Shown: positions 53,056 through 63,019, counted from the stretch's first letter. The stretch: 64,000 nucleotides of DNA from JBFGJY01 sp041576975 (GCA_041576975.1 JBFGJY010000004.1:1-64000); one strand, 5' to 3'. Numbers and translations are program-made. The notes: generated by a model from the sequence alone, not told the origin.

Positions 53056-54129
53056 ATGCTTGAATGGTGGCTGAATTTAACTGCAGCAATACCATCCATA
53101 GTGATGACTACTGCATACATGTTTGCATTTATTCTGGTGCTGTTTGGCTGTGTAGCTTATGTGACTTTGGCGGAGCGTAAAGTCATTGGTTTTATGCAGG
53201 TACGCATTGGTCCAAATCGTGTAGGACCCAGAGGTTTAGGGCAGCCTATTGCAGATGCATTGAAGTTAATGTTTAAAGAAATGATTTTGCCTAACGATGC
53301 AGATCGTTTTTTATTTCGATTGGCGCCACTTTTATCAATGATCCCAGCGTTAGCAGCATGGGTGGTTATTCCATTTGCTGAAGGTTGGAATTTTGCCGAC
53401 ATTAATGCAGGGCTGCTGTACATATTAGCGATGACATCTTTAGGCGTATATGGAGTCATCGTGGCTGGTTGGGCTTCTAATTCTAAATACGCATTGCTGG
53501 GAGCCTTGCGTTCAGCTGCACAAATTGTTGCTTATGAAATTGCCATGGGTTTTGCATTGGTAGGAGTATTAATGGCCAGTGGTAGTTTAAATCTCGGTGA
53601 TATTGTGATGGCGCAGCAAGGTAAGTTTTTTTGGAATTGGTATTGGGTGCCTTTATTACCATTATTTTTAACTTATCTTATAGCAGGTGTTGCAGAAACC
53701 AATCGCGCGCCATTCGATGTTGTGGAAGGCGAATCAGAAATAGTCGCAGGCTTCCACGTTGAATATTCAGGTATGGGTTTCGCGTTATTTTTCTTAGCGG
53801 AATATGCCAATATTATATTAATTTCGGCATTGACATCGGTATTATTTTTAGGCGGTTGGTTGAGTCCTTTAGAAGGATTTCCCCTCTTTCCTTCCCATTT
53901 ATTTCATTTGCCATATATAGGTGCGGCACTGGCTTCAGGCCCACATTGGTTTATTGCAAAAACCTGTTTCTTTATTTTTTGTTTTCTATGGTTTCGTGCA
54001 ACATTTCCTCGTTACCGCTATGACCAAATCATGCGACTAGGTTGGAAAGTTTTATTGCCAGTGACCTTGATTTGGATATTTGTAGAAGGGGCATTGCTTT
54101 ATTTCAATGTATCACCATGGTTTGATTAA
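53056..54129 (+). CDS. nuoH: NADH-quinone oxidoreductase subunit H
   Basis: NuoH (ND1) is the membrane subunit that links the quinone pocket to the proton-pumping arm. From ATG 53056 it is 357 aa with about eight helices. The conserved segments are AERKVIGFMQVRIGPNRVGP and ETNRAPFDVVEGESEIVAGF. The frame is open back to 52924, inside nuoG, but ATG 53056 has an agagg ribosome-binding site and the family start. Confidence 0.96.
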   Translation: MLEWWLNLTAAIPSIVMTTAYMFAFILVLFGCVAYVTLAERKVIGFMQVRIGPNRVGPRGLGQPIADALKLMFKEMILPNDADRFLFRLAPLLSMIPALAAWVVIPFAEGWNFADINAGLLYILAMTSLGVYGVIVAGWASNSKYALLGALRSAAQIVAYEIAMGFALVGVLMASGSLNLGDIVMAQQGKFFWNWYWVPLLPLFLTYLIAGVAETNRAPFDVVEGESEIVAGFHVEYSGMGFALFFLAEYANIILISALTSVLFLGGWLSPLEGFPLFPSHLFHLPYIGAALASGPHWFIAKTCFFIFCFLWFRATFPRYRYDQIMRLGWKVLLPVTLIWIFVEGALLYFNVSPWFD

Positions 54130-54138
54130 GCGCATCTT

Positions 54139-54627
54139 ATGAATAAGATACAAAACATCATTCGTAGTTTTACTTTGTCAGAGTTGCTTAAAGGTATGCG
54201 CTTAACAGGCCGTCGTTTTGTATCTAAAAAATTTACGATTCAATATCCTGAAGAAAAAACCCCACAATCGCCAAGATTTCGAGGCTTACATGCATTGCGA
54301 CGCTATCCAAGCGGAGAAGAACGCTGTATTGGTTGTAAATTATGTGAAGCGGTATGTCCTGCATTAGCGATTACCATTGATACTGAAGAACGTGAAGATG
54401 GTAGTCGGCGTACAACCCGTTATGACATCGATTTATTTAAATGTGTTTACTGTGGATTTTGTGAAGAATCCTGTCCGGTAGATGCCATTGTGGAAACGCG
54501 TGAATTTGAATATTCGTTTTTTGAACGCGGTACTCAGATTATGACTAAAGACATGTTGCTTGAGGTGGGAAGAAAATATGAGGATCAAATAGCGGCAGAT
54601 CGTCAGGCGGACGCGGCATATCGATAA
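54139..54627 (+). CDS. nuoI: NADH-quinone oxidoreductase subunit I
   Basis: The 162-aa ferredoxin-like subunit carries clusters N6a and N6b in two 4Fe-4S motifs, CIGCKLCEAVCP and CVYCGFCEESCP. These connect the peripheral wire to NuoB. The N-terminal amphipathic helix and GLHALRRYPSGEERC lead-in are typical. It sits 9 bp after nuoH. Confidence 0.98.
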   Translation: MNKIQNIIRSFTLSELLKGMRLTGRRFVSKKFTIQYPEEKTPQSPRFRGLHALRRYPSGEERCIGCKLCEAVCPALAITIDTEEREDGSRRTTRYDIDLFKCVYCGFCEESCPVDAIVETREFEYSFFERGTQIMTKDMLLEVGRKYEDQIAADRQADAAYR

Positions 54628-54659
54628 CTAAAAACGTAAGTCGAAATAATATAAAAAGA

Positions 54660-55247
54660 ATGTTAGTACAAAGTACTGTTTTTTACTTTTTTGCAACAGT
54701 TTTGGTGCTGTCTGCGATTGCTATGATTACAGTGCGTAACCCAGTGCATGCGGCCTTGTTTTTAGTTTTAGCATTCTTCACTAGCGCTGCTATCTGGTTA
54801 TTACTTGAAGCAGAGTTTTTAGGCATTGCCTTGGTATTGGTATATGTGGGTGCAGTCATGGTGTTGTTTTTATTTGTCGTCATGATGCTTGATATCAATA
54901 TTGCCAAAATGCGTGCAGGGTTTGCCAAATATTTGCCATTAGGTCTTGTTGTTGGGGTGATAATTGCCGCAGAAATGATCGTGGTATTAAATGATCCTGC
55001 TTTTAATCTACAAAAGCCTCATTCAAAACCTGCCGATTATAGTAATACACAAGAGTTAGGTGAACTTTTGTTCACCGAGTATGTGTATCCATTTGAAATA
55101 GCAGGTGTCATATTGTTAGTCGCTATCATTGCTGCGATAGTTTTAACCATGCGTAAAAGCACTGTCGCAAAGCGCCAGAGTCCTTCAAAGCAAATTAATA
55201 TAAATAAAAAAGATCGAGTACGTTTAGTTTCCCTTAATAAAGAATGA
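54660..55247 (+). CDS. nuoJ: NADH-quinone oxidoreductase subunit J
   Basis: The 195-aa membrane subunit (ND6) has five helices, with the conserved VRNPVHAALFLVLAF and the LGIALVLVYVGAVMVLFLFVVMML helix that contains the pi-bulge region. A short basic C-terminal tail (KINKKDR-like) follows the last helix. It lies between nuoI and nuoK in the standard order. Confidence 0.96.
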   Translation: MLVQSTVFYFFATVLVLSAIAMITVRNPVHAALFLVLAFFTSAAIWLLLEAEFLGIALVLVYVGAVMVLFLFVVMMLDINIAKMRAGFAKYLPLGLVVGVIIAAEMIVVLNDPAFNLQKPHSKPADYSNTQELGELLFTEYVYPFEIAGVILLVAIIAAIVLTMRKSTVAKRQSPSKQININKKDRVRLVSLNKE

Positions 55248-55293
55248 ATAACTTAATTATTTAACAGACACAGAAACATAAAAAACAAAAATA

Positions 55294-55599
55294 ATGATCA
55301 CTTTGACGCATTTTCTTGTGCTTGGCGCAATTATTTTTTCTCTTAGTATTGCAGGAATTTTTCTAAATCGAAAAAACGTCATTCTATTGTTAATGGCGAT
55401 TGAATTGATGCTGTTGGCAGTTAATATGAATTTTATTGCCTTTTCACATTATCTCGATGATCTATCGGGCCAAGTATTTGTATTTTTTATTCTCACAGTT
55501 GCTGCTGCAGAAGCTGCAATTGGCTTAGCAATTTTGGTAGTACTGTACCGCAACCGCATGACTATTAATGTACAAGACCTTGAGAACTTAAAAGGTTAG
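55294..55599 (+). CDS. nuoK: NADH-quinone oxidoreductase subunit K
   Basis: The 101-aa, three-helix membrane subunit (ND4L) carries the two conserved glutamates of the proton path, seen in LMAIELMLLAVNMNF and AAAEAAIGLAILVVLYR. Its length is exactly that usual for NuoK. It is followed by nuoL after 13 bp. Confidence 0.98.
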   Translation: MITLTHFLVLGAIIFSLSIAGIFLNRKNVILLLMAIELMLLAVNMNFIAFSHYLDDLSGQVFVFFILTVAAAEAAIGLAILVVLYRNRMTINVQDLENLKG

Positions 55600-55612
55600 T
55601 TTAATAGAAGAA

Positions 55613-57559
55613 ATGAAGACGCTTTGTATAATTATTGTTTTGGCACCTCTGATTGCAGCTTTGATTGCGGGTTTATTTGGAAGAAAGATTGGTCGTAGTG
55701 GCACACATTGGACCACCATATTAGGGGTATTTCTCTCCTTCGTTTTAAGTTTTGTCGTATTTAAGCAAGTCATCTTTGATAATACACCCCATTCGTCGAT
55801 CGATATTTATAATTGGTTCGTTGTTGGCGACTTTGCATTCAAGATTGGTTTTTTAATCGATCCATTAACTGTCACCATGATGACCGTTGTGACGTTTGTG
55901 TCTTTAATGGTGCATATCTATACCATTGGTTACATGCACGATGATCCAGGTTACCAACGTTTTTTTTCATATATTTCTTTGTTCACTTTTTCTATGTTGA
56001 TGCTAGTGATGGCGAATAACTTTTTACAGCTATTTTTTGGATGGGAAGCAGTTGGCTTGGTTTCGTATTTACTGATTGGATTCTGGTATACAAAAGAATC
56101 GGCAATATTTGCAAACTTAAAGGCCTTTTTGGTAAATCGAGTTGGTGATTTTGGATTCCTTTTAGGTATTGCGGCAATCTTAGCGGTTTTCAACAGCTTG
56201 GATTATCAAACTGTTTTCGATCAGGCTGCGACGGTTACAGAGCAAACGTTTTCAATCTCTGAAAACATCCATTGGCCTGTTATGACAGTAATTTGTTTGC
56301 TGTTGTTTGTCGGGGCAATGGGTAAATCCGCACAAGTGCCTTTACATGTTTGGCTACCTGATTCCATGGAAGGTCCCACACCGATTTCAGCTCTCATTCA
56401 TGCAGCGACTATGGTTACGGCAGGTATCTTTATGGTGGCGCGCATGTCACCTTTATTTGAATTAAGTGATACCACGCTTTCAGTAATTCTTGTAATTGGC
56501 GCATTGACGGCATTCTTTATGGGCTTGGTAGGCATTGTCCAAAACGACATAAAAAGAGTTGTGGCCTATTCAACGTTATCACAATTGGGTTATATGACGG
56601 TTGCCTTAGGGGCTTCTGCATATTCGATCGCTATATTTCATTTGTTTACGCATGCATTTTTTAAGGCGTTATTGTTCCTAGCTGCGGGCTCAGTCATAGT
56701 GGCCCTGCATCATGAACAAGATATGCGCAACATGGGTGGATTGCGCAAGCACATGCCAATCACGTATTGGACCGCACTAATTGGCGCACTTGCTTTAATA
56801 GGCTTTCCAGGTTTTTCTGGATTCTTTTCTAAAGATGCCATCATCGAAGCTGTCAATCATTCGGATTTACCGGGTGCGCAATTTGCTTATGTGCTGGTAC
56901 TTGCAGGGGTGTTTGTGACTGCGTTTTATACATTTCGAATGTTGTTTATGACATTTCATGGTGAATCCAGAATGGATTCACATACGGAACAACACGTCAA
57001 GGAATCGCCAAAAGTCATTACCGTGCCACTGATATTGTTAGCGATTCCTTCCGTGGTTGCGGGATTATTTATTGGCCAGTTTGTTTTTGGTGGTTATTTT
57101 GCCAACAGTATTTTTATATCGGATAGCCATCGTGCGATCGCTGAAATGCAATACCATTATCATGGCGTGTGGTCTTTTGTATTGCATGGGTTACAAGGCA
57201 AAGTTGTCTGGCTTGCGCTAGCTGGGGTCATTTGTGCCTGGTGGATGTATTTGCAACAACCGCAGCTTGCGGAGAAATTAAAACAAAAACTATCTGTTCT
57301 ATATAAAGTGTTATTACATAAATACGGCTTTGATGAGTTCTATCAAATGTTCTTTGCAACGGGTACGCGCAAAATGGGCTCATTCTGCGATTCATTTGGA
57401 GACCGGCTATTAATTGATGGATTGGTCGTGAATGGCTCCGCAAAGTTTGTGAATTGGTTTTCTGCAAGAGCACGGAAAATTCAAACAGGACATCTGTATG
57501 ACTACGCATTTGTAATAATTATTGGATTGTTGTTTTTGCTTAGTATACGTTTTTTGTAA
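55613..57559 (+). CDS. nuoL: NADH-quinone oxidoreductase subunit L
   Basis: This 648-aa antiporter-like subunit is the distal proton pump, and its long lateral helix lies near the C-terminus. Conserved pieces are FFGWEAVGLVSYLLIGFWY, KSAQVPLHVWLPDSMEGPTP with its key lysine, and HAFFKALLFLAAGSV. The length is somewhat above that of E. coli NuoL (613 aa), within the normal range. nuoM follows after 8 bp. Confidence 0.97.
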   Translation: MKTLCIIIVLAPLIAALIAGLFGRKIGRSGTHWTTILGVFLSFVLSFVVFKQVIFDNTPHSSIDIYNWFVVGDFAFKIGFLIDPLTVTMMTVVTFVSLMVHIYTIGYMHDDPGYQRFFSYISLFTFSMLMLVMANNFLQLFFGWEAVGLVSYLLIGFWYTKESAIFANLKAFLVNRVGDFGFLLGIAAILAVFNSLDYQTVFDQAATVTEQTFSISENIHWPVMTVICLLLFVGAMGKSAQVPLHVWLPDSMEGPTPISALIHAATMVTAGIFMVARMSPLFELSDTTLSVILVIGALTAFFMGLVGIVQNDIKRVVAYSTLSQLGYMTVALGASAYSIAIFHLFTHAFFKALLFLAAGSVIVALHHEQDMRNMGGLRKHMPITYWTALIGALALIGFPGFSGFFSKDAIIEAVNHSDLPGAQFAYVLVLAGVFVTAFYTFRMLFMTFHGESRMDSHTEQHVKESPKVITVPLILLAIPSVVAGLFIGQFVFGGYFANSIFISDSHRAIAEMQYHYHGVWSFVLHGLQGKVVWLALAGVICAWWMYLQQPQLAEKLKQKLSVLYKVLLHKYGFDEFYQMFFATGTRKMGSFCDSFGDRLLIDGLVVNGSAKFVNWFSARARKIQTGHLYDYAFVIIIGLLFLLSIRFL

Positions 57560-57567
57560 AAGTCTCC

Positions 57568-59079
57568 ATGTTTGCATCGCTTCCCACTCTTAGTCTTGTA
57601 ATTTGGTTGCCTATTTTTGGTGGTTTGCTAGTAATCGCGGCCAAGAAATTGTCAGTCGATGCTGTGCGATGGTTGTCGCTACTGATAGCAGCGATAACTT
57701 TTATTGTAAGCAGCGGATTAGTTAGCGGATTTGATGGCAGTAGCTATGAAATGCAATTTTATGAGCATCTTCCCTGGATACAAGCATTTAATATTCATTA
57801 CTCACTTGGCGTAGATGGAATTTCTGTACCACTAATATTACTCACAACAATTATCACTGTGCTCGTGATTATTGCAGGATGGGAAATTTCATCAGAGCGC
57901 ATCGCTGAATACTTTGCTTCGTTTTTAATCTTAGAAGGCTTAATGATAGGCGTTTTTTGTGCGCTTGATGCCATCCTCTTTTACGTCTTCTTTGAGGGCA
58001 TGTTAATTCCAATGTTTTTAATTATTGGCATATGGGGTGGGCCACGCAGAGTCTATGCGACAATAAAATTCTTTTTATACACATTCTTTGGTTCTGTATT
58101 TCTATTAATTGCACTTATCTACCTCTACTTAAATGCCGGCACGTTTGAAATTGCGCAGTTACAACAATTTAAGTTAGAAGCAAACGAGCAAATCTTAATA
58201 TTTTTAGCTTTTCTTATTGCCTTTGCGGTAAAGATTCCAATGTGGCCCGTGCATACCTGGTTACCTGATGCTCATGTGGAGGCGCCTACTGGAGGTTCTG
58301 TAGTGTTAGCAGCTATCCTATTGAAAGTGGGTGGCTATGGTTTTTTGCGTTTTAGTATTCCGATCACACCTTATGCCAGTAACAAATTGGCCTATTTAAT
58401 TATTGCCATCTCGTTGATTGCAGTGGTGTATATAGGTTTAGTAGCGTTGGCACAACGTGATATGAAAAAGTTAATTGCCTATTCTTCAATTGCACATATG
58501 GGATTTGTCACACTTGGATTTTTTGTGATTTTTGCATTATTCACAAGAAGCCATTCACATGCAGAGTTAGCGGTGCAAGGTGGCATGGTACAAATGATTT
58601 CACATGGTTTTATTTCCGGAGCATTGTTCCTGTGTGTTGGAGTTTTGTATGACCGCATGCATAGCAGACAGATAGCTGATTACGGAGGTGTGGTAAACAG
58701 CATGCCTAAATTTGCAACGTTTTTCGTAATTTTTGCGTTGGCAAATGCCGGATTGCCAGGCACTTCTGGATTTGTCGGAGAGTTTATGGTGATTCTAGCA
58801 AGCTTTAATGCAAATGTGTGGTATGCATTTCTTGCTGCATTAACCTTAATTCTTGGTGCTGCATACACTCTTTGGATGATAAAGCGAGTTGTATTTGGAG
58901 CAGTCGCTAACGAGCAAGTCGCAAAGCTAAGTGATCTCAACCATAGAGAATTTATCTGCTTATTTGTTTTGACATTGCTTGTACTTTGGTTAGGACTTTG
59001 GCCAGCGCCACTGATTGAAATAATGGATGCATCTGTAACGCATCTGCTCCAGCAAGCACAGCTGACAAATCTCAAATAA
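57568..59079 (+). CDS. nuoM: NADH-quinone oxidoreductase subunit M
   Basis: The 503-aa antiporter-like proton-pumping subunit (ND4) has about 14 helices. The signatures are FYVFFEGMLIPMFLIIGIWGG with the conserved glutamate, VKIPMWPVHTWLPDAHVEAPT, and SSIAHMGFVTLGFF. It lies between nuoL and nuoN with gaps of 8 and 5 bp, so the three pumps are tightly co-transcribed. Confidence 0.97.
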   Translation: MFASLPTLSLVIWLPIFGGLLVIAAKKLSVDAVRWLSLLIAAITFIVSSGLVSGFDGSSYEMQFYEHLPWIQAFNIHYSLGVDGISVPLILLTTIITVLVIIAGWEISSERIAEYFASFLILEGLMIGVFCALDAILFYVFFEGMLIPMFLIIGIWGGPRRVYATIKFFLYTFFGSVFLLIALIYLYLNAGTFEIAQLQQFKLEANEQILIFLAFLIAFAVKIPMWPVHTWLPDAHVEAPTGGSVVLAAILLKVGGYGFLRFSIPITPYASNKLAYLIIAISLIAVVYIGLVALAQRDMKKLIAYSSIAHMGFVTLGFFVIFALFTRSHSHAELAVQGGMVQMISHGFISGALFLCVGVLYDRMHSRQIADYGGVVNSMPKFATFFVIFALANAGLPGTSGFVGEFMVILASFNANVWYAFLAALTLILGAAYTLWMIKRVVFGAVANEQVAKLSDLNHREFICLFVLTLLVLWLGLWPAPLIEIMDASVTHLLQQAQLTNLK

Positions 59080-59084
59080 TCATC

Positions 59085-60521
59085 ATGAATAATTTAACTG
59101 CAGATTTAATCCTTGCTATGCCTGAAGTTGCATTGTTGCTAGCGACTTCTGCGGTGTTGATGATCAGCCTATTTGCTGGTCGAGCCAGTGAAGCAGTCGC
59201 GTACTGGTTGAGTTTAGTTGCATTAATTGGAACATTTGCATTGGTGTATTTTGCCCCACTGCGTACTAATTCATTTGCTTTTGCAGGCATGTACATTGAT
59301 GACGAGCTGGCTAGTGCCATCAAGTTATTTGTATGTGCAACTGTGGCCGTAGTTTTTGTATATGCACGGCCTTACTTAACGCAACGTGCTCATGCAAAAG
59401 CTGAGTTTTATATTTTAGGCTTATTTGCAACGCTTGGAATGTTAGTGATGGCATCTGCACATAATTTTATATTAATCTACTTAGGTCTAGAGCTGCTATC
59501 TTTATGTCTATACGCCTTGGTAGCCTATGTGCGTGATTCAGGCGATGCGTCTGAAGCTGCAATAAAATATTTTGTTTTAGGGGCAATAGCTTCTGGCATG
59601 TTGCTGTATGGAATGTCGATTTTATATGGAATATCTGGGACATTGGATTTAGCCGAATTGAACCGTTATTTGGAAAATGTAAATGAATTTAATATACCTT
59701 TAGTATTTGCATTAACCTTTGTGGTTGTTGGTGTTGCGTTTAAATTTGGCGCAATTCCTTTTCATATGTGGGTGCCTGATGTTTATCAAGGCGCACCCAC
59801 CGCGATTACTTTATTTATCGCCACTGCGCCAAAATTTGCAGCATATATAATGGCAATACGCCTACTGAGCGATGGGTTACAAGAGTTACTTTCTGATTGG
59901 CAAGGAATGCTGATAATTTTAGCTGCTTTATCGTTAATATTTGGCAATGTTATTGCCATTGCACAAAGTAATATTAAACGCATGCTCGCGTACTCTACGA
60001 TTTCGCATATTGGATTTGTGCTACTGGGGCTATTGTCCGGTAACGATTTTGGATATGCCGCCGCGCTTTTTTATACGGTTGTTTACGTTCTTATGGCAGC
60101 TGGTGCGTTTGGTGTATTGGTTCTGCTTAGTCATCAAAACAAAGAAGTGGATGCGCTAGTTCACCTAAAAGGCCTGAGCAGATCTAATCCATGGGTTGCT
60201 TTGATGATGTTATTGCTTATGTTTTCAATGGCAGGTGTGCCTTTGACAGTTGGTTTTTATGCCAAGCTGTATATTTTACAAAGTCTAATTGATAACGACA
60301 TGTTATGGTTAGCGATACTAGCAATTGTAATGTCTATTATTGGTGCGTTTTATTATTTGCGTGTAGTGAAATTTATGTATTTTGATGAAGTGGAAGAGAA
60401 GCTCTACACACAACATTCAATGCTTGCACAAACGGTGTTATCGATTAATGGTTTATCAATTGTGGCATTGTTTATCTTCCCCAATGCATTGCTGAATTAC
60501 TGTATTCAAGTGATCAATTAA
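59085..60521 (+). CDS. nuoN: NADH-quinone oxidoreductase subunit N
   Basis: The 478-aa third antiporter-like subunit (ND2) closes the operon. Conserved parts are ELLSLCLYALVAYVRD, KFGAIPFHMWVPDVYQGAPT and STISHIGFVLLG. No strong terminator is seen directly after it. The tRNA-fMet promoter starts 36 bp downstream. Confidence 0.97.
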   Translation: MNNLTADLILAMPEVALLLATSAVLMISLFAGRASEAVAYWLSLVALIGTFALVYFAPLRTNSFAFAGMYIDDELASAIKLFVCATVAVVFVYARPYLTQRAHAKAEFYILGLFATLGMLVMASAHNFILIYLGLELLSLCLYALVAYVRDSGDASEAAIKYFVLGAIASGMLLYGMSILYGISGTLDLAELNRYLENVNEFNIPLVFALTFVVVGVAFKFGAIPFHMWVPDVYQGAPTAITLFIATAPKFAAYIMAIRLLSDGLQELLSDWQGMLIILAALSLIFGNVIAIAQSNIKRMLAYSTISHIGFVLLGLLSGNDFGYAAALFYTVVYVLMAAGAFGVLVLLSHQNKEVDALVHLKGLSRSNPWVALMMLLLMFSMAGVPLTVGFYAKLYILQSLIDNDMLWLAILAIVMSIIGAFYYLRVVKFMYFDEVEEKLYTQHSMLAQTVLSINGLSIVALFIFPNALLNYCIQVIN

Positions 60522-60556
60522 ATAAAATGGGCAATTCACGCAATTTAGTAGATAAC

Positions 60557-60585
60557 TTGAAAAGACTAGATTGAATCAGTACACT
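60557..60585 (+). promoter_or_regulatory. Promoter of tRNA-fMet
   Basis: TTGAAA (60557-60562), a 17-bp spacer and TACACT (60580-60585) are followed by the C-rich discriminator cccgc, typical of stringently controlled stable-RNA promoters. The predicted start is a few bases before the mature tRNA at 60598. Confidence 0.6.
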
Positions 60586-60597
60586 CCCGCTTCCTGG

Positions 60598-60674
60598 TGC
60601 GGGGTGGAGCAGTCTGGCAGCTCGTCGGGCTCATAACCCGAAGGTCGCAGGTTCAAATCCTGCCCCCGCTACCA
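60598..60674 (+). tRNA. Initiator tRNA-fMet (CAT)
   Basis: This 77-nt tRNA has the initiator hallmarks: an unpaired first acceptor position (T1 opposite T72), three consecutive G-C pairs in the anticodon stem (ggg-ctcataa-ccc) and the anticodon CAT. The CCA end is encoded. In E. coli the equivalent metY precedes rimP directly; here three genes intervene. Confidence 0.97.
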
Positions 60675-61077
60675 ATCGCATCACACTACAATTCTTCAGC
60701 AACATTCTTGCGGTTAGGATCCCGACGCGGGCTCAAATTCCATATCTTGGCGATGTTCACAGGTTCAAATCCTGCCCCCGCTACCAAAAGATTTGCACCT
60801 AATTGATATCGCGCATCTATTTTTGGTCTCGCACGAATAATTCTGCCACTAGTCTAAAAAGTAGGTGTAGCAGCTTTTTGCTACAAATTAATTTGCGTGT
60901 AATACAAACACACAAGTGTCCCACGCGCATGAATTATGCGAGTCCACCTGAGCTCGCCACGAACACGTAGCGATGCAATAAGTTGTTTCTTGTGAACTTA
61001 TTCCTAATCACACATTGTCAAAGTAGTAATATAGCTACTACTATATTTTTACAAATCAACGGAAATAAGAAATTAAT
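60675..61077. other. Intergenic region after tRNA-fMet
   Basis: About 400 bp. It contains a 27-bp exact copy of the tRNA 3' end (60760-60786) and a 7-bp hairpin (tgtagca / tgctaca, 60866-60885) that could be a weak terminator. No ORF is supported. Confidence 0.5.
60760..60786 (+). repeat. Exact 27-bp duplicate of the tRNA-fMet 3' end
   Basis: The 27 bases from the T-arm to CCA of tRNA-fMet (60648-60674) recur exactly at 60760-60786, 112 bp downstream. Just before the copy, cgggctcaaa (60728-60737) resembles the tRNA anticodon region, so it may be the rest of a decayed tRNA copy. Alternatively it is an attachment-site scar left by an integrating element. Confidence 0.85.
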
Positions 61078-61392
61078 ATGCTGATAACATTTCAAACTGA
61101 TTCATATGCCAACATTACAATGTTTGGTGATATTGCGCTAAAGCTTCTTAAATACATGGGACATAGTGGTACAGTGCCTGGGGCCATAAAGGCTGAAGAT
61201 ATACCCATTGCATTGGACATGCTAAAACAGGCGGTAAGCGCTGAAATAAAATCTGCTGGCGATAAACCCGATGCTGAACTGGATGAAGATGAAGCAGAAA
61301 TTTACGTAAGTATAGATAAAAGAGCCAAACCCTTAATTGAATTACTTGAAGCAGCAGCGGCTCAAAATGAGGATGTCATGTGGGACAAATAA
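61078..61392 (+). CDS. DUF1840-family protein
   Basis: The 104-aa cytoplasmic protein matches the DUF1840 pattern: MLITFQTDSYANITMFGD, then KYMGHSGTVPGAIKAEDIP, an acidic middle segment, and KRAKPLIELLEAAAAQ with a terminal VMWDK. The function of the family is unknown. It starts at an ATG in an AT-rich region after the tRNA repeat and is the first of three genes that separate tRNA-fMet from rimP. Confidence 0.8.
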   Translation: MLITFQTDSYANITMFGDIALKLLKYMGHSGTVPGAIKAEDIPIALDMLKQAVSAEIKSAGDKPDAELDEDEAEIYVSIDKRAKPLIELLEAAAAQNEDVMWDK

Positions 61393-61491
61393 ATTTACAT
61401 CGCATGTTATTGGACTGAATTTTTTAAATACTATTCAGCACTGGTAGTGTTTAAATAAATTTTTCAGGTTAATTTTATCGGACTCAAGTAA

Positions 61492-62412
61492 GTGGGTAAA
61501 AAAACTAAAATATCACTAGTACTGGGCAGTGGTGCCGCAAGAGGTCTGGCACATATTGGTGTTATACGCTGTTTAGAAGAACGTGATTTTGAGATTCAAT
61601 ATATCTCCGGGGCATCCATGGGGGCCTTGATAGGGGGTATTTATGCTGCGGGTGAGCTTGATCTTTATTCCGACTGGGTAAGTGCATTAAAACGGAGAAA
61701 CATTATTCGTTTACTTGGTGTTTCGTTTAGCAAAAAATCTATTTTTAAAGGTGGAAGGATAATAGAAGTGCTAAAAGAGATGATAGGAGATCGCGATATT
61801 GAGAATTTGCCTATCGGATTTACTGCTGTTGCAACTGATGTAATTGAGCAGAAAGAGATTTGGCTTACACAAGGTTCATTGTTTGAAGCGATTCGAGCTT
61901 CATGCGCCGTGCCAATGATATTTTCACCAGTCAAGGTTTCGGGCCGACTGCTTATAGATGGTGGCATAATTAATCCAGTGCCGATAACACCCACATTAAA
62001 TGTTAATACTGAGCTAACAATTGCAGTTGTGTTAAACGGCCCACCGGAAACATTTAAAAGTGACTCAAGAAAGGTACCGAATAGTAATAATGAAGATGAA
62101 GCTACTAATAAGTATCAATTGGGGATTGATAAGTTCATTGACGGATTGCTGCCAAAAGGTATGCCTGAAAAAAATAAGGAAGATTTGGGTTTTTTTAACC
62201 TCATTACTCAGTCTATGGACACCATGCAATCATCAATCGCGCGATTTAAGCTTGCAGCTTATCGTCCGGATATTGTAGTAGAAATTCCACGTAATATTTG
62301 CGGTTGGTTTGAATTTGACCGTGCAAAAGAGTTAATTGAGTTTGGGTATAAACGAGCTGATTATACCTTAACAAGATATGATGAAACCTTAGCGCGAAGG
62401 CAGTCAAATTAA
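61492..62412 (+). CDS. Patatin-like phospholipase (RssA/NTE group)
   Basis: The 306-aa protein is a patatin-fold serine hydrolase. The oxyanion motif GSGAARGLAHIGV, the nucleophile elbow GASMG and the catalytic-dyad DGG (LIDGGIINPVPI) are all in place, so it should be active on phospholipids or lysophospholipids. No signal peptide is visible, so it is a cytoplasmic enzyme, or a secreted effector only if another system carries it. The start is GTG 61492, giving the family-like MGKKTKISLVLGSG. Confidence 0.88.
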   Translation: MGKKTKISLVLGSGAARGLAHIGVIRCLEERDFEIQYISGASMGALIGGIYAAGELDLYSDWVSALKRRNIIRLLGVSFSKKSIFKGGRIIEVLKEMIGDRDIENLPIGFTAVATDVIEQKEIWLTQGSLFEAIRASCAVPMIFSPVKVSGRLLIDGGIINPVPITPTLNVNTELTIAVVLNGPPETFKSDSRKVPNSNNEDEATNKYQLGIDKFIDGLLPKGMPEKNKEDLGFFNLITQSMDTMQSSIARFKLAAYRPDIVVEIPRNICGWFEFDRAKELIEFGYKRADYTLTRYDETLARRQSN

Positions 62413-62656
62413 TAATTCCAGTCTTTGATGATGAATACTTAGTATTATGACACTATCAGGATGGGAGCTGCAGGATGCTATCGTTGTCCAGTTGAGAACT
62501 GTAGGTATGTTAGATCTAGCAATATCAGCTATGAGATCGGTATTTAATACAATTCCAATCTGGAAACTGTTGCCCAGAAGTATGTACAATAGTGCAGTTA
62601 ACCTGTAAAAATGCTGATATTTAAAATTTCTATAAAAAGTATGAGGAGTTTTTCAA

Positions 62657-63019
62657 ATGAGTGAAGCAAGTTTGTATGACCGTCTCGGTGGAGGCGACAA
62701 AATTAGGCAGATCGTAGCCGATATATGGGTAAACCATACCAGCAATCCTAAGATTAAAAACCGTTATGTAAATAGTGACGGTGAACATGTCAAACAAGTC
62801 GTTTGGGAGTTTTTCTGCTCTGGAATTGGCGGACCTCAGGAATATACCGGTAAGGACATGCTCACCGCTCACACAGGCATGAATATTAATGATGAAGAGT
62901 TTAATGCAGTCACTGATGATGTGCTTGCTGCCTTAGATAAAAACAACGTAGGCCAAAAAGAAAGAGACGAAGTGCTCTGTATTTTATATTCTATGAAAGG
63001 TGATATTGTCCACGTCTGA
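62657..63019 (+). CDS. Truncated hemoglobin, group I
   Basis: The 120-aa protein is a 2-on-2 globin of the trHbN/GlbN type. It begins SLYDRLGGGDKIRQIV, and the haem-proximal histidine lies in MLTAHTGMNINDEEF. Roles proposed for the family include NO detoxification and oxygen binding. A strong gaggag ribosome-binding site precedes the ATG. The 244 bp upstream contains no other gene. A terminator follows at 63048. Confidence 0.92.
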   Translation: MSEASLYDRLGGGDKIRQIVADIWVNHTSNPKIKNRYVNSDGEHVKQVVWEFFCSGIGGPQEYTGKDMLTAHTGMNINDEEFNAVTDDVLAALDKNNVGQKERDEVLCILYSMKGDIVHV

